A stretch of 64,000 nucleotides of DNA from Archangium gephyra (GTDB lineage: Bacteria; Myxococcota; Myxococcia; Myxococcales; Myxococcaceae), in assembly GCA_003243425.1 (NCBI GenBank), contig QFQP01000004.1:189315-253314 (forward strand), written 5' to 3'. Below are positions 1-10,908 of this stretch, one piece after another (positions within the stretch are counted from its first letter, which is position 1; each line of letters begins with the position of its first letter). Position numbers and translations under genes: made by a program. Below the pieces are notes generated by a model. The model had not been told where the DNA came from. It did not search any database and worked only from the letters and a program-made list of their open reading frames with translations.

Positions 1-2307
<2,307 letters not shown>

Positions 2308-2397
2308 GCCCACAAACTGTCCATTCGAAACCGTCGCGCAAGCGTCGTGCCGGAAATGAAACTACCCATAAGCAAACCTGTCGACGTCCTGATGCGT

Positions 2398-2420
2398 CAT
2401 GAATTCGCCGGGAATTCATG
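2398..2420. promoter_or_regulatory. Perfect inverted repeat between clpB and the divergent gene
   Basis: Two 9-base arms, CATGAATTC and GAATTCATG, are separated by 5 bases (GCCGG). The site lies about 90 bases upstream of the clpB start and about 85 bases upstream of the divergent gene's likely start, where an operator or a promoter-overlapping repressor site would sit. It is not CIRCE, which has different arms and a 9-base spacer. The regulator is unknown; an operator role is inferred from symmetry and position only. Confidence 0.4.
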
Positions 2421-2503
2421 GAGTTCCAACGATCCGTCGTTGTAGGTGGAGCAGGGCTGCTGTAATGCGCGCGCGCTCACGCGTTGGGGGAGGAAAGACG
2501 TCC

Positions 2504-3094
2504 TTGGAATCGCACGGCGGTTACCTGTGCCAGTACTCAGACGTCGACGCGGCCTGGCTGCAGCAGATCGCCCGTCTCGCGCTCGAGGAAGACGGCCAGT
2601 CGTCGGACGACGCGGGGTTGTTGGTGAACGTGCTGGGTGGCCCCCGCATCGCTCGCTTCGCCTGGGACGCTCCTTTCACCTACGGCCGCCAGGGTGCCCG
2701 CTGGTACCTCACGCATCACTCGCTCGCGCGTCGGCTCTCTGAACATCTGCGGGTGACGGTGCACGCGTACGCGTTCGATCCCGATGAGGTCGAGCAGGTC
2801 GTGGCGTACGCCAACGGCCGTCGCGTGGGCGGCGAGCTGCTCCGCTACGAAGACGCCGAACTGCCGGACGATGAAGACGACGACGAAGCCTTCGTGCGCG
2901 CCCAGGCGAAGTGGCCGCTGGGTCACATGGCGCGCGTGTTGGGCATCGAGCGCAACGAGCTGTTGCGGATTCCGCGCAAGTCATCGGCGCTGATCGACTT
3001 GTCGGCCGCCAAGACGCTGCAACCGCAGCCGTTGTGGCAGTTGTTCCCGGAGCGGGTTCAAGCCCTCCGCCGCCACGAGTTCTTCACGCAGTAG
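2504..3094 (+). CDS. Hypothetical protein, acidic, about 196 residues
   Basis: I do not recognise the family. The chosen start is TTG at 2504, because a strong GGGAGG Shine-Dalgarno lies at 2488-2493, about 10 bases upstream, giving a protein beginning with residues ESHGGYLCQYSDVDAAWLQ after the start. ATG codons at 2465 or 2399 would extend it, but that extension is Arg-rich and looks non-coding. The protein has no signal peptide or membrane segment. It contains a very acidic stretch (ELPDDEDDDEAFVRAQ, about residue 123), and the central part HHSLARRLSEHL...VTVHAYAFDPDEVEQVVAY looks like a mixed alpha/beta fold. It is divergent from clpB and may share its regulatory region. Confidence 0.7.
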   Translation: MESHGGYLCQYSDVDAAWLQQIARLALEEDGQSSDDAGLLVNVLGGPRIARFAWDAPFTYGRQGARWYLTHHSLARRLSEHLRVTVHAYAFDPDEVEQVVAYANGRRVGGELLRYEDAELPDDEDDDEAFVRAQAKWPLGHMARVLGIERNELLRIPRKSSALIDLSAAKTLQPQPLWQLFPERVQALRRHEFFTQ

Positions 3095-3097
3095 GCG

Positions 3098-3715
3098 TCA
3101 TTCCGTTTCGCGAGCGGCGCGCGTGAGGAGTTCGCGCAGACCCTCGGAACGGAAATAGGCCGCGAGGCCCAGGAAACACCCGACAATCAACAGGCTCCAC
3201 ACCACGCTCGCGGTCGAGACCGCGGCCATGATCAACGCCGAAGTGTCCGACATTTCAGGCGGCAGTTTCTGGGCTTCGAGCGCTTCACCGAACGCACCGG
3301 CCATTCGACGCGCGATGACCAGATTCTGGGCGCCGCTCAACGTTCTCAACACCGCGGTCGCGGTGGCGGCACGTGAGAGCCACTGCGCGAGCTCCACCGA
3401 GGCCGTGAAGCGCAGCCGGAAGAGCAGCACGACGACCGAGAACGCGGAGATCGCGAGCAACACGCTGACGACGATGCGCGCCGGGGCCATGTTGGCGATG
3501 GCGCTGCTCATGCCCGACTGGCCAGCGAGGTAGACGTCGCGCTGGGCCTCCGCCGAGAGCTTGAGCTGCGGCCCGAAGTAGTTGTCGGCCATCTGCGGAG
3601 GCGCGTCGAGATGCGTGGCGAGCCACACGTCATCGAGAGCACCAAACGCCAGCGGAAAGGTGACGGAGAGCGCGATCACCAGCGCCCAACGGAACGCGAC
3701 CGGCGACGCGCTCAC
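3098..3715 (-). CDS. Hypothetical membrane protein
   Basis: The 205-residue protein has an N-terminal hydrophobic segment (WALVIALSVTFPLAFGAL), a central one (IVVSVLLAISAFSVVVLLF) and a C-terminal one (VVWSLLIVGCFLGLAAYF), so it should span the inner membrane about three times. The region between segments 1 and 2 (about residues 35-75) would be periplasmic. No enzymatic motif is visible. Its start overlaps the stop of the upstream DUF1844 gene by 4 bases, so the two are probably translationally coupled and co-transcribed with the 63-residue gene before them. Function unknown. Confidence 0.75.
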   Translation of the reverse strand: MSASPVAFRWALVIALSVTFPLAFGALDDVWLATHLDAPPQMADNYFGPQLKLSAEAQRDVYLAGQSGMSSAIANMAPARIVVSVLLAISAFSVVVLLFRLRFTASVELAQWLSRAATATAVLRTLSGAQNLVIARRMAGAFGEALEAQKLPPEMSDTSALIMAAVSTASVVWSLLIVGCFLGLAAYFRSEGLRELLTRAARETE

Positions 3716-3996
3716 TTCTTGTTCTTCTCGATGAAACGGAGCTGCAGGTCAGACAGGATCGAGCCGAAGAGGTTGTCTTCTTCGGTCGTCAGGTTGCCGC
3801 GCGTCTTTTCACGCAGCAGGGACAGCACGTCGATCGACTGACGCGCGAGCGCGAGATCCACCGACACCTTTCCGCTCTCGGGGTCGGGGTGCGCGCCCAG
3901 GTGAATGAGCGCGGTCGAAGCCAACCCGAGAATGAACGCAGAGAAGGTGAGCTGATCGTCGTTGATGGTGAAGCTCTCGCCCGACGCGCCGGCCAT
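3712..3996 (-). CDS. DUF1844 domain-containing protein
   Basis: The small 94-residue protein matches the DUF1844 pattern: a hydrophobic N-terminal half (FSAFILGLASTALIHLG) with the typical sequence around AHPDPESGKVSVDLALARQSIDVLSLL, then an acidic linker and LRFIEKNKK at the end. DUF1844 proteins occur in Deltaproteobacteria/Myxococcota and related phyla and have no established function. It sits between the 63-residue gene (8-base gap) and the membrane-protein gene (4-base overlap) in a three-gene minus-strand set. Confidence 0.85.
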   Translation of the reverse strand: MAGASGESFTINDDQLTFSAFILGLASTALIHLGAHPDPESGKVSVDLALARQSIDVLSLLREKTRGNLTTEEDNLFGSILSDLQLRFIEKNKK

Positions 3997-4004
3997 GACG
4001 TTGG

Positions 4005-4196
4005 TTACTCCGCGCCTTCGTTGAGGTCTTCGTCGAGGATGTACTCGTCGGCCTCGGCCTGAACGCGCTCGGCCTTCTCGGCGAGGTCGGGCAGCCCCTT
4101 GAGGTGCTTCTCGAAGGTCTTCTCGTCAACCTGGCCCTGGCGGATGTAACGCTCGACGGTGCGCTTGTCGGTGTAGCGGAGATCGATTTCGGACAT
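4005..4196 (-). CDS. Small hypothetical protein (63 residues)
   Basis: A short, charged, soluble protein beginning MSEIDLRYTDKRTVERYIRQGQ and ending in an acidic tail (EYILDEDLNEGAE). It is predicted to be mostly helical, with no Cys and no membrane segment. The organisation (start 8 bases from nothing else, stop 8 bases before the DUF1844 gene) suggests it is the first gene of that set. It is divergent from thiE with only 24 bases between the start codons, so the promoters must overlap the coding regions. Small proteins of this type sit next to DUF1844 genes in myxobacteria by my recollection; function is unknown. Confidence 0.7.
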   Translation of the reverse strand: MSEIDLRYTDKRTVERYIRQGQVDEKTFEKHLKGLPDLAEKAERVQAEADEYILDEDLNEGAE

Positions 4197-4220
4197 GGCG
4201 GCGGCTTATAGCAGTGGGCC

Positions 4221-4844
4221 ATGTCGCTCAAGCTCCCTCGCGGGTTGTACGGACTGATCGATGACGGCGTGCGCCCGGACCTGTCCGTCGTCGACAAGGC
4301 GAGGGCAGCGCTGGCGGGCGGCGCTCACGTGCTGCAGCTGCGCCTCGAGAAGACGAGCGATCGGCTGGCGCTGCCGATCATCCGCGAAGTGGTGGCCATG
4401 GCCGGGCAGGCGGTGGTGATCGTCAACGATCGCGTCGATCTGGCGAAGCTCGGCGGCGCGCAGGGCGTACACCTCGGTGCGGATGACGTGCCCATCGCCG
4501 CAGCGCGGGAATTCCTGGGTCCGGAGTTCCTGGTCGGCGCCACGTGCCGCTCGCTCGAAGACCTGCACGCGGCCAGGGCTGCCGGAGCCGACCACGCCGG
4601 CGTGGGGCCGATCTTCACCACCACGACCAAGACCGTCGCGCATGCGCCGCTCGGGCTCGAGACGTTCGCGATGATCGCTCGGGCGTCACCGCTTCCCGTC
4701 GTCGGCATCGCGGGCGTGACGCTCAGCAACATCAATCAGGTCGCCAGAGCCGGCGCCTGGTGCGCAGCGGTCGCCAGCGGGCTGCTCGATGCGCCCGACA
4801 TCTCCGACCGCGCGAAGGCGCTGCAGGCCGCTTTCTTCGCCTGA
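4221..4844 (+). CDS. thiE: Thiamine phosphate synthase
   Basis: Joins 4-amino-2-methyl-5-hydroxymethylpyrimidine pyrophosphate to the thiazole phosphate, giving thiamine monophosphate. The 207-residue TIM-barrel protein shows the family landmarks in order: LQLRLEK (phosphate/pyrimidine site), VIVNDRVDLA, GVHLGADDVP, VGATCRSLEDL, DHAGVGPIFTTTTK and the phosphate-binding VVGIAGV near the C-terminus. Some positions are not canonical: many family members have HLGQ-type and GxSxH motifs where this one has HLGADD and GATCRS, so a divergent ThiE or TenI-like protein cannot be excluded. The next gene starts 27 bases downstream on the same strand. I saw no TPP riboswitch upstream. Confidence 0.85.
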   Translation: MSLKLPRGLYGLIDDGVRPDLSVVDKARAALAGGAHVLQLRLEKTSDRLALPIIREVVAMAGQAVVIVNDRVDLAKLGGAQGVHLGADDVPIAAAREFLGPEFLVGATCRSLEDLHAARAAGADHAGVGPIFTTTTKTVAHAPLGLETFAMIARASPLPVVGIAGVTLSNINQVARAGAWCAAVASGLLDAPDISDRAKALQAAFFA

Positions 4845-4871
4845 CGCTCCCAGCGGCTACATTGCCGGGCA

Positions 4872-5630
4872 ATGAAGCATCACGGTCATCCGCGCCGTCC
4901 CTCGATCGCCGTCACGCCCGACATCACCACCCCGACACCCGAGGCGCCGTTTCCCAGATACGAGCTCAAGGCGGCCTACACCGACGCGATTCTGCGCGCG
5001 GGCGGGCTCCCGTTCGTGCTGCCGTACAGCGATGACCCGACGGTGGTCGACCAGTACCTCGATCGCGTCTCAGGGCTCGTCATCACCGGTGGGGCCTTCG
5101 ACATTCCGCCCTCGGCCTACGGCGAGAGCGACAAAGAGAACCTCGGCGTCTTGAAGCCGGGCCGCACCAACTTCGAGATGGCGGTGCTCAACGGCGCGCT
5201 GCAACGAAAGCTGCCGGTGCTCGGTGTGTGCGGCGGCATGCAGCTGCTCAACGTCGCCTTCGGCGGCACGCTCGTTCAGGACATCGGCACCGAGTTGCCC
5301 AACGCCAAGCCGCACGAGCAGAAGCACGACCGCACGCAGCCGCAGCACCCGATTGATGTGAAAGACCACACGCTGTTGGCAGATTGCGTCGGTGGGAAGG
5401 GGCAGCTGATGGTGAACTCCACGCACCACCAGGCCGTGAAGGCTGTCGGCGGAGGCCTCATCGTGAGCGGCGTGGCTGTCGACGGCGTCATCGAAGCCAT
5501 TGAAAGCACTGATAAAAATCACTTCGTACTCGGCGTGCAATGGCACCCCGAGTTGATGAGTGACACGGTGCCTCCGAACCTCGGCATTTACCGTGCTTTC
5601 GTGGGTCGCGCGCGCGAGCGCCGCCACTGA
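4872..5630 (+). CDS. Gamma-glutamyl-gamma-aminobutyrate hydrolase family protein (peptidase C26)
   Basis: Class I glutamine amidotransferase-like hydrolase; relatives such as PuuD cleave gamma-glutamyl-GABA. The 252-residue protein has the nucleophile elbow GVCGGMQLLN (Cys about 120) and the catalytic His-x-Glu in QWHPEL (about 225-227), with oxyanion region VITGGAFDIPPSAYG. The N-terminal IAVTPDITTPTP and the SGLVITGG motif are typical of the C26 family. No other polyamine-degradation gene is nearby, so the physiological substrate is not clear. It follows thiE by 27 bases and may share its transcript. Confidence 0.88.
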   Translation: MKHHGHPRRPSIAVTPDITTPTPEAPFPRYELKAAYTDAILRAGGLPFVLPYSDDPTVVDQYLDRVSGLVITGGAFDIPPSAYGESDKENLGVLKPGRTNFEMAVLNGALQRKLPVLGVCGGMQLLNVAFGGTLVQDIGTELPNAKPHEQKHDRTQPQHPIDVKDHTLLADCVGGKGQLMVNSTHHQAVKAVGGGLIVSGVAVDGVIEAIESTDKNHFVLGVQWHPELMSDTVPPNLGIYRAFVGRARERRH

Positions 5631-5739
5631 TCTTTTTCTCTGCGCATGTACGGTTGAACCCTACGTTCGTGAGTTACCGGAGTAATGGAATACTCGGTCG
5701 CGCCGATCAGGGCCGATTCGACACCTGAGGTACCAAGAC

Positions 5740-8700
5740 ATGAAGCGACTGCTGTTCGCGTCCCTGGCGGCGCTGGTCTTCGCGGGCTGTGAGTGTGGCA
5801 ACCCGCCGGTCAATCCCGACAACGACGCTGGCGCCGGTGGCGGGAGCGCGGCGACCGGCGGTGGTGCTGGCGGCGGCAGCAGTGGCACGGGCGGCGGTTC
5901 GTCGTCGGTCGACGACGCCGGCGTCATCAACCCGCTCGATCCCAACAACGCGTTCCGCGACACCGATTGTGATGGCCTGTCTGACCAGGACGAGCTCGGC
6001 AATGTCTACGCTGGCGGGCTGAAGACCGACCCCATGAACCGCGACACCGACGGTGACGGCGTGGTCGACGGCGTGGAGGCGGGGCGGATCTCATCGGTCG
6101 ACGCGCGCTGCACGTACACGGGCGACGCCGACCCGACGTCGCGCACCAACCCGACGGCCGCCGACAGCGACGCGGACGGCATTCCCGACGGCATCGAAGA
6201 CGCGAACAAGAACGGTCTGGCCGAGCCCACTGAGACCGACCCCTCGATGCCCGACACCGACGGCGACGGGCTGCTCGACGGCGTCGAAGACGCCAACCAG
6301 AACGGCGTGAAAGACGCGACCGAGACGGACGCCACCCGGCGCGACACCGACGGCGACTTCATCAGCGACGGGCTCGAGGTGAACACCACGCGCACCAACC
6401 CGTTGCTGCCCGACACCGACGGCGACACCTGCCGCGACGGCGCTGAAGATCTGAATCAGAACGGCAGCGTCGAGGCCGGAGAAACCGACCCCAACGACGC
6501 GACGGACTGTGGCCCGTCGATCAACCCCGACTCCGATGGCGACGGCATTCCCAACCGCTTCGAAGATCTCAATGGGAACGGCATGGTCGACTCGGGCGAG
6601 ACGGACCCGATGCTGGCCGACACGGACGGCGACGGCCTCAATGACGGCCTCGAAGACGCCAACAAGAACGGCCGCCGGGATCCCGGCGAGACCAACCCGA
6701 CGCGCCGCGACTCGGACTGTGACGGGCTGGCCGACGGACCGACGATGGGCACGGTGCGTGGCGAAGATCTCAACGCCAACGGCGTGGTCGACGTCGGCGA
6801 GACCGACCCGCGCAAGTTCGACACCGACGGCGATGGCCTGAGCGACGGCGTGGAAACCGGGCTCGTCACCGCGAACGTCGCCGACGCGACCCACTGCAGC
6901 GCGGTGCCCGTCGACGCCGATCCAACGACGACCACCAACCCGACCAACCGCGACTCCGATGGCGACGGGATCGACGACGGCGCCGAAGACGCGAACCAGA
7001 ACGGCAGCGTCGACCCCGGTGAACTGAACCCCAACGACATCAGCGACGGCGTGCTGCCTGATGGAGGCGTCGCGCCGGCCGGTGCGGTGTGCACCGTGAT
7101 GAACCTGCGCCCGGTCTCGTTCCGCGCGGAGGGTGACGCCGACATTCAGCTGGGCCTGCCGGCCGACTTCACCGAGCTGGAGACCGCCGCCGTGAACGGC
7201 TCGAGCAAGGGCATCGTCGGCTACGACCCGACGCACAAGGTCGCCTTCGTCGCCTGGCGCGAAGCGGCGCGGGGCAGTGCGACCACGCCGACGGCTGACG
7301 AGAACGCCATTCGCCCGCTGCTCAACGGCATCGGCGCGCTCAGCAACTCGACCACGCAGACCTTCACCAGCTGGGACAACCTGCCGGCGCTGCAGGCCTT
7401 CTACGACATGGCCGGCGGCGATGACTTGAAGGACCGGGCCAACGCCATCGCCAACACGCTCATCGGCAACGGAGCCGGCGCGCTCACCGGTGCGGCTGGC
7501 GTGACGGGCCCGTTCAAGTTGCAGGTCGAGTACCTGCACCGCACCAACGCGTCGGTGGTCGTGATCGTCGCGCTGACGCCGCTGGCCGACTACTCGGGCG
7601 CGCCGCTGTTCACCATGTCGGACACCGCGGGTGGTTCGGCGCTCGCGCAGTTCGGTGACGCCAACGCCTACCAGTGCGAGACGTTCGCGCCCCAGGGCGG
7701 CATGGTCGATTTCCTCTTCGCCATCGACGACTCCTGCTCGATGGACTCGTACCAGACCGCGCTGGCGAACACGGCGATGGCGGTGCAGAGCCAGCTCAAC
7801 AACTCCCAGCTCGACTGGCGCATCGCGCTGGTGACCTCGAGCTACGCGCACGGCGGTACGGGCGGCAACAACGGCGCGGTGCGCGGCTTCACGCGCGACA
7901 TCAACCAGTTCCGTTCGTGGCTCACGACGAACTCCACCTGCATGAACAACGTGTGCACCAACGTGTCGGGCGCGTCGCCGGCGTGCTGGGGGAGCGGCGC
8001 CAACGGCGGTTGCAGCATCGGCACCAGCGGCGGCAGCCCGGAGCGCATCGCGATGTCGGCGGCGCGAGCCATCAACACGCTGACGCCCACCACGGCCACT
8101 GAGCAGAGCAACCGCGTGCGCAGCGGCGCCCGCGTCGTCGTGATCTTCCTGGGTGACGCCGACGATCAGTCGGGCGCGAGCATCAACGACCTGTCGAACT
8201 TCTTCGGCACGTTGAACGCCACGCTGACCTTCAGCGGCAATACGTACACCAACCGCGTGGGCCCGATGACCGTGCACGGCATCGTGTGCCCGGGCAACAA
8301 CGCAGGCACCAACATCTGCGGCGAGACCCAGTACAGCCCGCGCCGCGCGGCGGGCGTCGTCACCAACCGTGGCGGCATTCGCGGTGACATCGGCAGCGGC
8401 ACCAGCATCTCGAACTCGGTGAACCTGATGATGAGCGCGGCGATCGCAGCTGCCGGTCACCAGATGCAGAAGCCGCCCATCGGTGCGTCGGTGAAGGTCG
8501 CCATGGACGCGGTGCTCGACGGAGCCGCCTGCAACAAGGACAACATTCCGCGCAGCCGCGCGGACGGCTTCGACTTCGACGGCATCAACCGGTCGATCGC
8601 GTTCTACGGCGCCTGTCGGCCCAACGCGGCGGCCCAGCGCGCGGCCGTCTCCTACCGCTACTGGATCGATTCGACGCCTCAGCCCGGCGGCAATCCGCCT

Positions 8701-9156
8701 CCGTGCAGCGGTGACGTGCCGTTCTACGACCCGACCGACCCCGACTTCTGCCGCGGCAACCTGGTCTGCAACCGCACCACCAATCAGTGCGAGTGCCCGG
8801 CCAACTGCGGCAGCTCCACGCCGCCTCCCGGCAAGGTGTGCGACACCAACAAGCTGGTCTGCGATTTCGTGTGCACCAGCGACTGCGGCGGCACCTGCAG
8901 CTCGTACCAGACGTGCAATTCGACGACGTGCGGCTGCGAGTGCAAGACCAACGCGACGTGCCCGACGGGCTATCGCTTCGACAACTCGGGGTCGACGTGC
9001 GGCTGCGTCTGCGACACCGCCGCGCTGAACTGCGGCTCGACCTACGACGCGAACCCGTTGACCTGCTCGTGCGCATGCAAGGCCGACTGCGGTGGCTGCG
9101 CGGAGGGGACCACCTGCAACCAGTCGACGTGCCAGTGCACCACCGGCATCAACTGA
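5740..9156 (+). CDS. Large lipoprotein with thrombospondin-3/EF-hand-like Asp repeats, VWA-like domain and Cys-rich tail
   Basis: A 1138-residue exported lipoprotein (MKRLLFASLAALVFAGC; lipobox Cys about 17) followed by a Gly/Ser/Ala-rich linker. Residues about 65-445 hold more than a dozen calcium-binding-type repeats of the form DTDGDGLxDGxEDANxNG, alternating with ETDPxxxDTDGDG. After a mixed region, a von Willebrand factor A-like domain begins near residue 655 with a MIDAS-like IDDSCSMDS. The last 130 residues are Cys-rich with repeated CxCxC-type modules. Related lipoproteins are common in myxobacteria, where calcium-dependent surface adhesion is a plausible but unproven role. A Shine-Dalgarno GAGG lies about 11 bases upstream. 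It stands alone. Confidence 0.85.
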   Translation: MKRLLFASLAALVFAGCECGNPPVNPDNDAGAGGGSAATGGGAGGGSSGTGGGSSSVDDAGVINPLDPNNAFRDTDCDGLSDQDELGNVYAGGLKTDPMNRDTDGDGVVDGVEAGRISSVDARCTYTGDADPTSRTNPTAADSDADGIPDGIEDANKNGLAEPTETDPSMPDTDGDGLLDGVEDANQNGVKDATETDATRRDTDGDFISDGLEVNTTRTNPLLPDTDGDTCRDGAEDLNQNGSVEAGETDPNDATDCGPSINPDSDGDGIPNRFEDLNGNGMVDSGETDPMLADTDGDGLNDGLEDANKNGRRDPGETNPTRRDSDCDGLADGPTMGTVRGEDLNANGVVDVGETDPRKFDTDGDGLSDGVETGLVTANVADATHCSAVPVDADPTTTTNPTNRDSDGDGIDDGAEDANQNGSVDPGELNPNDISDGVLPDGGVAPAGAVCTVMNLRPVSFRAEGDADIQLGLPADFTELETAAVNGSSKGIVGYDPTHKVAFVAWREAARGSATTPTADENAIRPLLNGIGALSNSTTQTFTSWDNLPALQAFYDMAGGDDLKDRANAIANTLIGNGAGALTGAAGVTGPFKLQVEYLHRTNASVVVIVALTPLADYSGAPLFTMSDTAGGSALAQFGDANAYQCETFAPQGGMVDFLFAIDDSCSMDSYQTALANTAMAVQSQLNNSQLDWRIALVTSSYAHGGTGGNNGAVRGFTRDINQFRSWLTTNSTCMNNVCTNVSGASPACWGSGANGGCSIGTSGGSPERIAMSAARAINTLTPTTATEQSNRVRSGARVVVIFLGDADDQSGASINDLSNFFGTLNATLTFSGNTYTNRVGPMTVHGIVCPGNNAGTNICGETQYSPRRAAGVVTNRGGIRGDIGSGTSISNSVNLMMSAAIAAAGHQMQKPPIGASVKVAMDAVLDGAACNKDNIPRSRADGFDFDGINRSIAFYGACRPNAAAQRAAVSYRYWIDSTPQPGGNPPPCSGDVPFYDPTDPDFCRGNLVCNRTTNQCECPANCGSSTPPPGKVCDTNKLVCDFVCTSDCGGTCSSYQTCNSTTCGCECKTNATCPTGYRFDNSGSTCGCVCDTAALNCGSTYDANPLTCSCACKADCGGCAEGTTCNQSTCQCTTGIN

Positions 9157-9267
9157 GCGACGGGGCTTTTCGATTGGTTTCGGCGGCGCGGGCCCACGCC
9201 AGCGCCGTCGTCGTCGTCGGTTGAGCAGCCGCCACAGGTCCCGTTTCTCGCGAAGGTCGCCTCATTC

Positions 9268-10908
9268 GTGCCGGGTGATGGGCTCGGCATACTCAGCGCA
9301 GCGGGCGTTGCGGCTCTGAAGTTCGGCCGTTCTGCCTGTCTCGGCTTCGAGCCGTTCATCGGGGTGACCGTCGAGGTCACCGCCGTCTCGCCGCACCCAC
9401 TCGGTGGGTTCCGGGCGACGGAGCTGCATCTGAAGATGGACGCGGGCGCCTACGACGCGGCGTTGGTGGCGCGTGACGCGTCACTGGGCATTCACCACGA
9501 AGCGCCAGACCCCGTGGAGGCCGCCGCTGCGACGTGCGAAGCGCTGGCGTGGCTCATCGTGCTGCTGAACGAAGCACCGCCTCGCGGGCCTGCGGCGTTC
9601 GCCGAATGGGCGAAGAAGCTCGACGGTGTTCGCGTGCGCACCGACGGCGGTTTGCGGCTCGGCTCTGGGAAGTACGACGCGACGGTCTGGGTGGGTGACG
9701 GCCCTTTTCCCGAGCAACGCCTCGCACAGTTCGGCGCGCCGGACGGCTTGGAGGCAGGGCAGGGCTTCATCGGTCTGGGCCTCGGTCTTCCCGGCGCGGC
9801 AGCGTTGGTGCGCGCCACCGACCCCGGGTTCGAAGCGTGGGCCGGGGGCGGCATGCTGCGCGAGCTGTCGAAACTCGCCGCCGAGTTGAGCAGACACGGC
9901 CCGGGTGTGTTGTTGCCGCAGGCAGGAGTCGCGCTCGACGCCGACCTGTTCCGAGGTCGCCTCGGCGACCTCGCAGACCCGACGTGCCGGCCCTTCGGCG
10001 CGTGGGTCGCCACGTCGATGGATTCGGCGCGCAACGCGTACTCCAGCTACGGCATGGGCGTGCAGGCGTTGCCTGACGTCGAGGTCACCTACGCGTCGGC
10101 AGAGCGCTGGGAGCTCGGTCGTGCGCGTGAAGCGGTGCTCGTGGCCTGCGCCACCATGGTGCACGAGAACCGTGAGCTGACCGATGGGGAGCGGATCACA
10201 GCGACCATCGGCCAGGCCATCGGCGCACACCCGCTGCGCCCGATGGAAGGTGACACCGAGACGTATCTGGTGGGTCGGGTCGACGGCCGCGTGCAGTTGA
10301 CCCGCGAGACCGACGCGCGCGCCGGCTGGGCCCGATCACCGCCGCGCGTGGCGCTGAACACCTACCAGCGCATGCTCGACGGCGCCTACGAGGCCGGCTT
10401 CGACGCCGAGCAGTTCACCGGCTTCACGCCGGAGCTCCCCGAGAGCATTCCCGGCTTCGAGGTCGAGGTTCGTGAGTCGAAGGCGGGCTTCTTCATGACC
10501 AGCAACGGTGTGGGGCGGGTCGCGCAGCGCTTCGGCAGCGCCGAGCAGCGGAACGTGCACGTCGTACTCGTGACCGCGATGAAGGCGCACCACCCGATGA
10601 TCGCCAACCTCATCGCGACCGTGGCCGCGCACATTCACACCCAGTCGTCTCCAGCCGAGGTGTTCAAGAGCGGTGACACGGTCGGTGTGCCGTTCGCGGA
10701 GATCGGCGCCGCCGGCTTCGTGCTCGCCTCGGCCGGCAGCGTGGTCATCGCCGAAGGCCCGGAGATCGAGCTGCTCGAGCTGGTGCCGCTGACGAAGGCC
10801 GAACTCGAGGGGGCGCGGCTGTATGGCAGCCGCGACGTGCTCTCGACGCTGGGCAAGATGACGCCGCAGTCGCGGGCCGAGCGCTGGCGACTCAAGCTGG
10901 TGAACTAG
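9268..10908 (+). CDS. Hypothetical protein with suppressor-of-fused-like C-terminal domain
   Basis: A 546-residue soluble protein starting at GTG 9268. The last 140 residues carry features of bacterial suppressor-of-fused (SUFU-like) domains: a stretch around LIATVAAHIHTQ, a GDTVGVP segment and ELLELVPLTKAELEGAR near the end, resembling the ...VVPITEAE... ending of that family. The N-terminal 400 residues are not recognised and have no signal peptide, membrane segment or catalytic motif; they may comprise two further domains. SUFU-like proteins are often immunity partners of polymorphic toxins, but no toxin gene is adjacent. It converges with the response regulator at 10905, overlapping by 4 bases. 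The start is uncertain. Confidence 0.6.
   Translation: MPGDGLGILSAAGVAALKFGRSACLGFEPFIGVTVEVTAVSPHPLGGFRATELHLKMDAGAYDAALVARDASLGIHHEAPDPVEAAAATCEALAWLIVLLNEAPPRGPAAFAEWAKKLDGVRVRTDGGLRLGSGKYDATVWVGDGPFPEQRLAQFGAPDGLEAGQGFIGLGLGLPGAAALVRATDPGFEAWAGGGMLRELSKLAAELSRHGPGVLLPQAGVALDADLFRGRLGDLADPTCRPFGAWVATSMDSARNAYSSYGMGVQALPDVEVTYASAERWELGRAREAVLVACATMVHENRELTDGERITATIGQAIGAHPLRPMEGDTETYLVGRVDGRVQLTRETDARAGWARSPPRVALNTYQRMLDGAYEAGFDAEQFTGFTPELPESIPGFEVEVRESKAGFFMTSNGVGRVAQRFGSAEQRNVHVVLVTAMKAHHPMIANLIATVAAHIHTQSSPAEVFKSGDTVGVPFAEIGAAGFVLASAGSVVIAEGPEIELLELVPLTKAELEGARLYGSRDVLSTLGKMTPQSRAERWRLKLVN

Noticed and set aside
2398..2420. CIRCE element upstream of clpB
   Set aside because: The arms and the 5-base spacer differ from the CIRCE consensus of TTAGCACTC-N9-GAGTGCTAA.
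6091..8460. 789-codon minus-strand open frame
   Set aside because: Shadow of the repeat-rich lipoprotein; its Val-rich content reflects the Asp repeat codons read backwards.
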